Positions 1-5,655 of a stretch of DNA of 5,659 nt are shown in pieces; within the stretch, counting starts at the first letter, position 1; each line of letters begins with the position of its first letter. Below the pieces are notes generated by a model, which was not told where the DNA came from, did no database searches, and saw nothing but the letters and a program-made list of their open reading frames with translations. The stretch covers positions 1 through 5,659 of the forward strand of contig JAJXYA010000082.1 of NCBI GenBank assembly GCA_021780795.1, given 5' to 3'. A program made the position numbers and the translations under genes. The stretch is from Bacillota bacterium. GTDB lineage: Bacteria; Bacillota_A; Clostridia; Clostridiales; Clostridiaceae.

Positions 1-1278
1 TAACTCCATAACTGTTCCTAAATATTCTGATGGCGTTATGATTGAAGCTTTAACTATTGGTTCTTCCATATAATCAATTTCAGTAGATTCTGGAAGATTT
101 GTAGGATTTGTTATTTCTATTAATTCCCCATTAGTTTTCATTACTTTATATATAACTGAAGGTGCCGTGGTTATAATATCTAAATTAAATTCTCTTTCTA
201 CTCTTTCTTGTATTATTTCCATATGAAGAAGACCTAAGAATCCACATCTAAATCCGAACCCTAAAGCAATTGAGGTCTCCGGTTCAAAAGCTAAAGCTGC
301 ATCATTTAACTGAAGTTTTTCTAGCGCATCTTTTAATTCTCCATATTTAGCACCATCTATAGGATAAATACCACTAAATACCATAGGTATAGCTGGCCTA
401 TATCCTTGAAGTGGTTCTGAAGCCGGTCTAGCAGCCTCTGTTACTGTATCACCAACCCGTGCATCTCTAACATTTTTTATAGAGGCAGTTATATATCCAA
501 CATCCCCAGCACTTAACTCAGGCATAGGAAGATAATTGGGAACGAAAACTCCAACTTCTACAACATCATAGATCTTATTAGTATTCATTAACTTAATCTT
601 TGATCCCGGTCTAACTTTGCCATCTCTAATTCTTACATAGCATACAACACCTTTATAGCTATCATAGGAAGAATCAAAAATTAAAGCTTTAAGTGGGGCT
701 TCTTCGTCGCCACTAGGAGGTGAAATCTTATTTACCACAGTTTCTAAAACATCTTCTATATTAAGTCCTGTCTTAGCTGAAATTAAAGGAGCATCGTGAG
801 CCTCAATACCTATTACATCCTCAATTTCCTGAATAACTTCTTCTGACCGTGCACTAGGAAGATCAATTTTATTAATAACTGGCGCAATATCAAGATTATT
901 ATCCAATGCAAGATAGCAGTTTGCTAAAGTTTGAGCTTGGATTCCTTGTGAAGCATCAACTACCAATACCGCTCCTTCACAGGCAGCTAAACTCCTTGAA
1001 ACCTCATAGTTAAAATCTACATGTCCCGGAGTATCTATAAGATTTAATATATATTCCTCTCCGTTCTCTCTTTTATAAACTAACCTAGCTGGCTGAGATT
1101 TTATGGTAATACCTCTTTCTCTCTCTAGATCCATATTATCAAGTACTTGTTCTTCCATTTCTCTTTTAGTTAAAGTACCTGTCTTTTCTAATAATCTGTC
1201 CGCAAGAGTAGACTTGCCATGATCAATATGTGCAACTATCGAAAAGTTTCTTATGTATTTTTGTCTATTGCTCTGCAT
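1..1278 (-). CDS. lepA: Elongation factor 4 (LepA), 5' part; C-terminus beyond the left edge
   Basis: Translation GTPase LepA/EF4, which binds the ribosome and is proposed to act on stalled or mispositioned elongation complexes. The 426 codons visible begin [20 protein letters not shown]. GTPase motifs are all present: P-loop HIDHGKST (18-24 region), RGIT (55-58), DTPGH (82-86), NKID (136-139) and SAK (167-169). After the G domain come the EF-G-like domain II (about 190-285) and the start of domain III, including the characteristic [16 protein letters not shown] (340-355). The family is usually about 600 residues, so roughly 175 C-terminal residues, including the LepA-specific domain, lie off the window. 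The ATG at 1278 is supported by a GGGGG Shine-Dalgarno run at 1288-1292 (minus) and by the conserved N-terminus. No frameshift is seen. It follows spoIIP and a small membrane gene on the same strand but appears to have its own promoters. Identification is by recall of family motifs and is very secure. Confidence 0.98.
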   Translation of the reverse strand, partial: MQSNRQKYIRNFSIVAHIDHGKSTLADRLLEKTGTLTKREMEEQVLDNMDLERERGITIKSQPARLVYKRENGEEYILNLIDTPGHVDFNYEVSRSLAACEGAVLVVDASQGIQAQTLANCYLALDNNLDIAPVINKIDLPSARSEEVIQEIEDVIGIEAHDAPLISAKTGLNIEDVLETVVNKISPPSGDEEAPLKALIFDSSYDSYKGVVCYVRIRDGKVRPGSKIKLMNTNKIYDVVEVGVFVPNYLPMPELSAGDVGYITASIKNVRDARVGDTVTEAARPASEPLQGYRPAIPMVFSGIYPIDGAKYGELKDALEKLQLNDAALAFEPETSIALGFGFRCGFLGLLHMEIIQERVEREFNLDIITTAPSVIYKVMKTNGELIEITNPTNLPESTEIDYMEEPIVKASIITPSEYLGTVMEL

Positions 1279-1307
1279 TAATTTTTACCCCCATTATTTT
1301 ATGTGTA

Positions 1308-1313
1308 TTATAT
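1308..1313 (-). promoter_or_regulatory. Candidate proximal lepA promoter (extended -10)
   Basis: On the minus strand a perfect TATAAT is preceded by TGA, giving the extended -10 form TGnTATAAT. The predicted start would be near 1301, about 22 nt before the lepA ATG and just ahead of its Shine-Dalgarno site. No good -35 box lies 17 nt upstream (TTTATG there), so use would depend on the extended -10 element. In such AT-rich DNA a chance match is possible. Confidence 0.4.
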
Positions 1314-1380
1314 CATTTGCTTTATCTTAACATAAATACTCTTTGGCTTAAAGCATAGTCGTTTTTACAAACCAAATTAA

Positions 1381-1411
1381 ATTATATCATAAATATCTCT
1401 AGCTTTGTCAA
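1381..1411 (-). promoter_or_regulatory. Candidate distal lepA promoter (vegetative sigma-A type)
   Basis: On the minus strand a perfect -35 TTGACA (1406-1411) is followed after 19 nt by TATAAT (1381-1386), with TG one base ahead of the -10 (TGATATAAT). The 19-nt spacer is longer than the ideal 17, but the extended -10 compensates. Transcription would start near 1374 and give lepA a leader of about 95 nt. It lies just downstream of the small membrane gene, so lepA can be expressed in vegetative cells independently of the sporulation genes upstream. Confidence 0.65.
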
Positions 1412-1414
1412 TAC

Positions 1415-1437
1415 AAAGTGTTTTTACATGACACTTT
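1415..1437 (-). terminator. Weak hairpin between the small membrane gene and lepA
   Basis: A perfect 7-bp inverted repeat, AAAGTGT / ACACTTT, has a 9-nt loop. On the minus strand the 3' arm runs into TTTGTATTG, a poor U-tract. It sits 27 nt after the stop codon of the small gene and just before the TTGACA of the distal lepA promoter, the expected place for a terminator separating the two units. The short AT-rich stem and broken U-tract make it a weak candidate. Confidence 0.3.
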
Positions 1438-1464
1438 ATTTCACTCAAGGGATTAATATTTGTT

Positions 1465-1722
1465 TTATTTTGAAATAATCCCATTATATACATTGATACA
1501 TTCTTCTTTCACGTTATCAATAATTTTACTATTTATGTAAAAAACATATTCCTTAGTCTCTATTCTGAAATCAAAGGGTTTTAGTTTCAAATCCATTGTG
1601 AATTTTGACTCTTCTCTCTCAATTTTTCGCTTATTAAGATTAATTTCAATGAATCCATAGATAAATATAAAAAAACAAAGGAAAATTACAAAGAAATATT
1701 TAGCTTTACCTTTTTTACGCAT
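1465..1722 (-). CDS. Small single-pass membrane protein of unknown function, between spoIIP and lepA
   Basis: I do not recognise this 85-residue protein. It begins MRKKGKAKYFF: a short basic N-terminus (residues 2-8), one hydrophobic helix (about 9-27, rich in Phe and Ile), a charged linker (28-40) and a mixed tail to residue 85. The positive-inside rule suggests an N-in topology with about 58 residues outside, or in the intermembrane space if it is made during sporulation. The ATG at 1722 was chosen because a strong AGGGAGG site lies at 1731-1737 (minus) with 8-nt spacing; an in-frame GTG at 1746 has no such site. The gene is 88 bp downstream of spoIIP on the same strand. In B. subtilis the same slot holds yqxA, which also encodes a small protein with an N-terminal membrane segment. 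That is a positional parallel; homology cannot be judged here. Its ribosome binding site lies inside a long inverted repeat. Real gene likely; function unknown. Confidence 0.75.
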   Translation of the reverse strand: MRKKGKAKYFFVIFLCFFIFIYGFIEINLNKRKIEREESKFTMDLKLKPFDFRIETKEYVFYINSKIIDNVKEECINVYNGIISK

Positions 1723-1803
1723 AAAAAGTGCCTCCCTATATTTCACTTAAGTAGATAACAATTATTAATTATTATCTTCTCCTTAGTAAGGATGCACTTT
1801 TTA
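1720..1803 (-). promoter_or_regulatory. Long imperfect stem-loop burying the Shine-Dalgarno site and start of the small membrane gene
   Basis: A perfect 10-bp inverted repeat (1722-1731 with 1794-1803, TAAAAAGTGC / GCACTTTTTA) continues inward. On the minus-strand RNA there is one mismatch, then six more pairs including one G-U (1733-1738 with 1787-1792). An inner hairpin follows: AGATAA / TTATCT at 1753-1758 and 1772-1777, one mismatch, four more pairs, and a 3-nt loop. The structure fills nearly all of the spoIIP-small gene gap. Its 3' arm holds the whole AGGGAGG ribosome binding site (1731-1737), and the outermost pair uses the A of the start codon. Inference: in a transcript reading through from spoIIP, translation of the small gene would be suppressed. 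Alternatively the GCACTTTTT end acts as an AT-rich terminator for spoIIP. Pairing is clear; role unproven. Confidence 0.55.
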
Positions 1804-1810
1804 AAATAAA

Positions 1811-2989
1811 TTATTCACTTTTACCATTTATTTGCTCCGCAATAATTCTTGCTAAATACTTACCAGTATTTTTTACTTCGTCAATCGTATTGCTATTTGA
1901 ACCCACTTCAACCAATACAGCATTATCACTTCTATTCTGGTTGTAATAACCTATTCCCCACTCATAGGCATATATCGACTTACTTCTTAGAAGTTCCGGG
2001 AATAATTTATTTGATATCCCTATCATGGAATCAATTAATTTCTTTTGTTTTGCATATTTAGGGTTTTTTTCTGTTACTACAAACATAAATCTGGCAACAT
2101 TTGTTCCATTTATTTTAGTTGTTACTGCACTTTTATCTACATCATCTCTATGCAAATCTATAATTAATTTGAAATCTCCATATTCCTTTAAATATTTATC
2201 CAAAGTAACCCCTGACTTTTTATAGGCCCCATTATAATCACCTTTGTCATGCACAGTCTTATCGTGTATAACTGCAATTCCATAATTTTTTTCTAGTTCT
2301 TCAGCTATTACATCTCCTACTGCACATACATTTTTAGTTTGGTCCATGGTACTACTGGTTTTAGCTGTATCATTATCTGATGTTCGGTAAGCTTCTGAGG
2401 TATGTGAATGATATATAAGCACTTCTGGCTTTGCATTATCTAGAGTTTTTTTCAAATTAGGATTATAGAGGTTTGCCACCTGATTAACTGCTTCACTTTT
2501 AGAGTCAGACTTACTTACCTGCTTCTCCTCTAAATTAAAAGGGTTAAGAATAAATGTTTTTAAATCTTTTCCTTCTTTGCTGGCATTATTTACATTTGTA
2601 TCAGTGCTTATTTCATTTTTATTCAAATATGCAACTTCTTTTGTTATTATGGATATAGGATTCAATATATCTATACCTAAAAAAGATAAAGCTGCAAATT
2701 TTATGTTGTTTTCACTGTTAGTATATTGTTCTTCAGTATTCGAGGACCTAATTATAGATAGTGTATTATTAATAACCTTAACATAAAAATAATTTTGATA
2801 CTTTCCTTCACTATATCCCTTTGCACTTTTAGGTAAAATGAGGCTTAATAAAAAAATAATGAGTAATGTGAAAATACTAAAAAACATTCTCACATTACTA
2901 TCTTTTTTAATAGCGTATTTTGAAAAATTCATTTTTTCACTTGGCACATTTTTATTCTTATCGTTAAAACCTATACCTTTGTAACTCAT
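1811..2989 (-). CDS. spoIIP: Stage II sporulation protein P (peptidoglycan hydrolase of engulfment)
   Basis: SpoIIP is a membrane-anchored cell-wall hydrolase that, with SpoIID and SpoIIM, thins septal peptidoglycan and drives engulfment of the forespore. The family has amidase and endopeptidase activities and needs zinc. The 392-residue product, near the 401 of B. subtilis, has a cytoplasmic N-terminus (1-34), one transmembrane helix (about 35-52), a low-conservation linker rich in Lys, Ser and Asn (about 55-185), and the catalytic domain (about 188-390). That domain shows IYHSHTSEAY (192-201, with His194, His196 and Glu199), DLHRD (278-282, His280) and LVEVGSNSNT (359-368, Glu361), the expected conserved metal-site and catalytic positions. 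The ATG at 2989 has a GGGGGG ribosome site at 2996-3001 (minus). The gene lies 54 bp after gpr on the same strand, so co-transcription is likely; I could not find a convincing promoter of its own. Stop TAA. Intact. Confidence 0.96.
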   Translation of the reverse strand: MSYKGIGFNDKNKNVPSEKMNFSKYAIKKDSNVRMFFSIFTLLIIFLLSLILPKSAKGYSEGKYQNYFYVKVINNTLSIIRSSNTEEQYTNSENNIKFAALSFLGIDILNPISIITKEVAYLNKNEISTDTNVNNASKEGKDLKTFILNPFNLEEKQVSKSDSKSEAVNQVANLYNPNLKKTLDNAKPEVLIYHSHTSEAYRTSDNDTAKTSSTMDQTKNVCAVGDVIAEELEKNYGIAVIHDKTVHDKGDYNGAYKKSGVTLDKYLKEYGDFKLIIDLHRDDVDKSAVTTKINGTNVARFMFVVTEKNPKYAKQKKLIDSMIGISNKLFPELLRSKSIYAYEWGIGYYNQNRSDNAVLVEVGSNSNTIDEVKNTGKYLARIIAEQINGKSE

Positions 2990-3043
2990 TTTTATCCCCC
3001 CTGTTTATAGAATATATATATGAGGGAATATACAAAGTTATTA

Positions 3044-4018
3044 CTAGTTTAAATACTTATTTATGTCTTCCAAATCTAATGCTGGCTGCAAAGATATGTT
3101 AATGCCATTAGCGATGATTTTAGAAACAGAATTTATTACCATATCAATTTCCTTTGGTGTGACTACAAGATTGCCAACATATGGATTCAATATTTCAGTG
3201 ATCATCTTTTGTTTTTCTCCCTTATCAATTGATCTCAGCATATTGTAAAACTCTCCACCTACATTGGCTGATTTAATCATCTCATCAAGCACCAAATCAA
3301 TGGTATCATTTGCCAAGGTAGCTGCATCTACTACAGTTGGAACTCCGATTGCAATAACAGGCACGCCTAAGGTTTTTTCACTTATTTCCATCCTTCGATT
3401 TCCTATTCCTGCTCCAGGTGAAATTCCAGAAGTCCCTATCTGTATAGTTCTATTCACTCTATCCATTTTTCTAGAAGCTAATGCATCAATACAGATTACT
3501 AAATTCGGCTTAATTTTTTCCACTATGCCTCTAATAATTTCACCAGTTTCCATACCGGTTATTCCTAGTACTCCAGGGGATATAGCGCATACTGGTCTTA
3601 TACCTTCATCTATTGAGTCGGGTACTAATTGTTTTAAATGCCTAGTAACCATTATTTTTGAAACAACTTTTGGACCTACAGCGTCAGGAGTTACGTTCCA
3701 ATTACCAAGTCCAACTACTAAAGCTGTCATACTATCCTCTAATTTTATTAAGGGAGATAGCACCTTTCCCATTACGATACTTACCCTGTCCATAGCTTCA
3801 CCATCATAGTGAACAAATTCTGGGATGTCAATTGTTATATATGTACCTTTTGGTTTTCCCATCATTTTTTCCCCAATATCGCTTACTATTGTTACATTAG
3901 TAACTTTAATATCGCCCTCATTATACTCATCTACTTCAACTCCAGGCATCTCACCATTATTTTCTGTTTTGTATATCTCTTTAGCTTCCACCGCTAAATC
4001 CGTTCTTATACTTATCAT
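3044..4018 (-). CDS. gpr: Germination protease (GPR), spore protein-specific endopeptidase
   Basis: GPR (peptidase family A25) is made in the forespore as an inactive zymogen, self-processes late in sporulation, and at germination starts the breakdown of small acid-soluble proteins that coat spore DNA. The 324-residue product begins MISIRTDLAVEAKEIY. By analogy with the Bacillus enzyme, self-cleavage would fall in RTD|LA after Asp7, leaving a 7-residue propeptide against 15 in B. megaterium. The two conserved aspartates proposed as catalytic are seen as VTPDAVGPK (Asp112) and CIDALASR (Asp178). Other conserved blocks are TRHL (125-128), ISPGVLGITGMET (146-158), GISPGAGIGNRR (198-209) and IAIGVPTVVDA (222-232). 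It is shorter than Bacillus GPR (about 370), mainly because an insertion near residues 245-262 is absent. The ATG at 4018 has a GAGGTG site just upstream. spoIIP follows after 54 bp; a forespore-type promoter candidate precedes it. Confidence 0.97.
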   Translation of the reverse strand: MISIRTDLAVEAKEIYKTENNGEMPGVEVDEYNEGDIKVTNVTIVSDIGEKMMGKPKGTYITIDIPEFVHYDGEAMDRVSIVMGKVLSPLIKLEDSMTALVVGLGNWNVTPDAVGPKVVSKIMVTRHLKQLVPDSIDEGIRPVCAISPGVLGITGMETGEIIRGIVEKIKPNLVICIDALASRKMDRVNRTIQIGTSGISPGAGIGNRRMEISEKTLGVPVIAIGVPTVVDAATLANDTIDLVLDEMIKSANVGGEFYNMLRSIDKGEKQKMITEILNPYVGNLVVTPKEIDMVINSVSKIIANGINISLQPALDLEDINKYLN

Positions 4019-4045
4019 AATTTCACCTCAACTAGATTTTTAATA

Positions 4046-4075
4046 TTAGCTTTTCCTAATAGGCCTTTCCTATTC
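4046..4075 (-). promoter_or_regulatory. Candidate forespore (sigma-F/sigma-G type) promoter of gpr
   Basis: On the minus strand GAATA (4071-4075) is followed, 14 nt later, by GGAAAAGCTAA (4046-4056). This resembles the forespore consensus GyATA, about 15 nt, then GGnnAnAnT, with one mismatch in the -35 and one in the -10. Transcription would start near 4040, giving a leader of about 20 nt. gpr is known to be transcribed by sigma-F and sigma-G in B. subtilis, and no vegetative TTGACA/TATAAT pair is seen in this orientation. The consensus is loose and the region AT-rich, so confidence is modest. Confidence 0.4.
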
Positions 4076-4153
4076 TTACAAAAATATTTATTTTAAACTT
4101 TTCATTTCTTTTAAATTCGACATTAAAATTTCTATATATAGGTTAAATTCCAC

Positions 4154-4182
4154 TTGAAGTGCTTTAATTTTAATGCTATAAT
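4154..4182 (+). promoter_or_regulatory. Vegetative sigma-A promoter of rpsT
   Basis: TTGAAG (4154-4159), a 17-nt spacer and a perfect TATAAT (4177-4182), with TG one base ahead of the -10 (TGCTATAAT). This is a near-ideal sigma-A promoter with an extended -10, as expected for a ribosomal protein gene. The start would be near 4189-4190, giving a leader of about 77 nt. The -35 lies inside the small dyad CACTTGAAGTG (4151-4161). Confidence 0.85.
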
Positions 4183-4189
4183 ATCAGTT

Positions 4190-4266
4190 GTCTATTAAAG
4201 AGACTCGTATGCAGTTTTCCCCAAAGCTGCTGACACGTTATTAAATACAAAGGGGGGTGAAAATAA
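4190..4266 (+). promoter_or_regulatory. Structured rpsT mRNA leader; hairpin loop complementary to the Shine-Dalgarno run
   Basis: The predicted leader holds a small stem GTCT/AGAC (4190-4193 with 4201-4204) and a well-formed 8-bp hairpin, GCAGTTTT (4211-4218) with AAAGCTGC (4223-4230). The hairpin includes one G-U pair and has the tetraloop CCCC (4219-4222). The ribosome binding site is a run of six G at 4252-4257, nine bases before the ATG. CCCC can pair with it, or UUCCCC with all six G using two G-U pairs if the top of the stem opens. This could be a pseudoknot or competing fold for feedback control by S20. S20 autoregulation is known in E. coli by a different leader; here it is inference. 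I do not match this to a named Firmicutes leader family. Confidence 0.45.
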
Positions 4267-4533
4267 ATGGCAAATATTCAATCAGCAAAAAAGAGAATTA
4301 AGGTTACTGAAGTTAAGACACTTAGAAATACAATGATTAAGTCTGCTTTAAAAACTAAGATAAAGAAATTTGAAACAGCTGTCGTTACTGGCAATGTTGA
4401 AGAAGCTAAGGTTACATATGCAAACGTGGTTAAAGCTTTAGATATGGCTGTAACAAAAGGAATCGTTCACAAGAACAAGGCAGCAAGAAGAAAGTCAAGA
4501 TTAGCAGCAAAGTTAAATTCTTTAACTGCATAA
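4267..4533 (+). CDS. rpsT: 30S ribosomal protein S20
   Basis: Primary-binding protein of the small ribosomal subunit (bS20), a three-helix bundle that contacts 16S rRNA at the base of the body. The 88-residue product matches the usual 85-90 length. It has the family's start [12 protein letters not shown] and the basic C-terminal helix [17 protein letters not shown] (68-84); it is rich in Lys, Arg and Ala and contains no Trp or Cys. The ATG is set by the AAAGGGGGGTGA ribosome site ending 6 nt upstream. It is a single-gene unit: its own strong promoter upstream, divergent from gpr, and its own intrinsic terminator 6 bp after the stop, converging on holA. Codon use looks more biased than in its neighbours (AAG, GCA and GCT frequent), as expected of a highly expressed gene. 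Confidence 0.98.
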   Translation: MANIQSAKKRIKVTEVKTLRNTMIKSALKTKIKKFETAVVTGNVEEAKVTYANVVKALDMAVTKGIVHKNKAARRKSRLAAKLNSLTA

Positions 4534-4539
4534 TAAATA

Positions 4540-4570
4540 ACCGGTGATCTACACCGGTTTTTTATTTTTT
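4540..4570 (+). terminator. Intrinsic terminator of rpsT, possibly shared with holA
   Basis: Perfect 7-bp stem ACCGGTG / CACCGGT (4540-4546 with 4552-4558), 5-nt loop ATCTA, then TTTTTT-A-TTTTTT ending at 4570. It begins 6 bp after the rpsT stop. On the minus strand the same stem is followed by the weaker TTATTTATTA, so it may also stop holA transcripts arriving from the right; that second role is less certain. Confidence 0.93.
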
Positions 4571-4613
4571 GTATTTTAGGAAATTGTGGAATTTAAAGTG
4601 TTATTTCATCTTA

Positions 4614-5648
4614 CTACATCACAGTCTTTATCATAAACATTTCAATATTTATCTTATCGTCAGTAGAAGTACTTTTCAAGGTTTTTTCTGTATCAACACA
4701 TAGTTCAATATTTCTCTTTAGCCCCTTTAAAGTAAACTTCATACTCTGTGAAATCATCTTTTCACATATATATGGATGAAGCTTTAATTCATTAGCCAAA
4801 ATTTCTTTTGTTTTTCCACTTTCAATACCTAATTTAATATTAAATAAAAGATTGAACTGTCGTCCTATCATAAATAAGATAAGCGGAATCTTCTCTCCTT
4901 TATATATAAGTTCATTTAAGATATCTAAAGCTCTCTTAATATTTTTCTGTGACAAATAATCAACCAAATTAAAAATATCATTTTCACTCTTTTGCGGCAT
5001 CATGGCCAAAATATCTTCTTTCGTAATATCTCTTCCTTCAGCAAAGGAAACTAATTTTTCTATTTCATTTAATATGATGTCCATATTATTGTCTACCTGT
5101 CCACAAAATAAAGTAAGTTCTGATTTCCCAATTTTTGCGCCTGCATCTTCAAATAAATCCTTGCACTTTTTCTGAAGAAATTCCCCTCTTAATTTATCAA
5201 CTTTTATAACACATGCCTTTTTATCTAGTTTTTTAATTTTATTACTCGGTTTCTCTCTGTCACTTAAAAACACATAATATATAACCAAAATGCAATGGGG
5301 TGATGGATTGCTTAAGTATTCATTTAGCAAAACAAAATTTTTACTTTTTAAATCCCCAGAATTTTTACTTCCGCCACTATCATCTAAAAATGAAGCCCTA
5401 TATACAACTACTACTTTTTTATCACTCATAAATGGCATAGTTTCACAAGCATCTATAATTGTCTCGAAATCAGTCTTGCTACCATCAAATTTTGAATAGT
5501 TTAAATCCATGAAATCACTACTTAATATGTTTTCAGTAATAAATTCAACATAATTTTTTATTAATTTTTCATCTGATCCGCAAAATATATAGCAATTATC
5601 TAGCTCATGCTTCTTAATCTTTTTCTCTAAATCTGTAAAGTTAATCAA
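4614..5648 (-). CDS. holA: DNA polymerase III delta subunit (clamp loader)
   Basis: HolA (YqeN in B. subtilis) is the delta subunit of the clamp-loader complex, which opens the sliding clamp and loads it on primed DNA. The 344-residue product has the family's AAA+-like layout: N-terminal YIFCGSDEKLI (20-30, degenerate at the P-loop, as normal for delta), MPFMSDKKVVVVYRA (71-85), VDKLRGEFLQKK (150-161), VDNNMDIILNEIEKLVSF (185-202), SENDIFNLVDYL (221-232), a C-terminal helical domain with ILFMIGRQFNLLFNIK (257-272), and LHPYICEKMISQSMKF (290-305). The start codon is TTG at 5648, backed by GAGG at 5656-5659 (minus) with 7-nt spacing; no ATG near the N-terminus would keep the conserved first strand. 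The ribosome site may extend past the window edge. Stop is TAG. It converges on rpsT. Length is typical for the family, and the gene looks intact. Confidence 0.95.
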   Translation of the reverse strand: MINFTDLEKKIKKHELDNCYIFCGSDEKLIKNYVEFITENILSSDFMDLNYSKFDGSKTDFETIIDACETMPFMSDKKVVVVYRASFLDDSGGSKNSGDLKSKNFVLLNEYLSNPSPHCILVIYYVFLSDREKPSNKIKKLDKKACVIKVDKLRGEFLQKKCKDLFEDAGAKIGKSELTLFCGQVDNNMDIILNEIEKLVSFAEGRDITKEDILAMMPQKSENDIFNLVDYLSQKNIKRALDILNELIYKGEKIPLILFMIGRQFNLLFNIKLGIESGKTKEILANELKLHPYICEKMISQSMKFTLKGLKRNIELCVDTEKTLKSTSTDDKINIEMFMIKTVM

Positions 5649-5655
5649 AGTATTT

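Noticed and set aside
1449..1482. Inverted repeat GGGATTA / TAATCCC around the stop codon of the small gene, as a terminator
   Set aside because: The 7-bp stem has a 20-nt loop, spans the stop codon and has no U-tract after it on the minus strand (TTGAGTGAAA).
1723..1746. Longer start (GTG at 1746) for the small membrane protein, adding eight residues
   Set aside because: There is no ribosome site before the GTG, and the extra codons are exactly the AGGGAGG site that serves the ATG at 1722.
1415..1803. Repeated AAAGTG/CACTTT arms at 1415-1437 and 1722-1803, as ends of a small mobile element (MITE)
   Set aside because: The shared core is only six or seven bases, the arms have different flanks, no target-site duplication is visible, and an intact gene lies between them.
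3003..3033. Possible sigma-E-like promoter for spoIIP (GTATATT at 3027-3033, CTATAAAC at 3003-3010, minus)
   Set aside because: The 16-nt spacer is too long for sigma-E, the -10 match is poor, and the predicted start would fall on the spoIIP ribosome binding site.
3264..3809. A 181-codon open frame on the plus strand opposite gpr
   Set aside because: It is wholly antisense to a clearly conserved gpr, has no ribosome binding site I can see, and reads as a low-complexity Ile/Ser/Pro protein typical of an antisense shadow frame. Other plus-strand frames of 60-72 codons over spoIIP, gpr and holA were dropped for the same reason.
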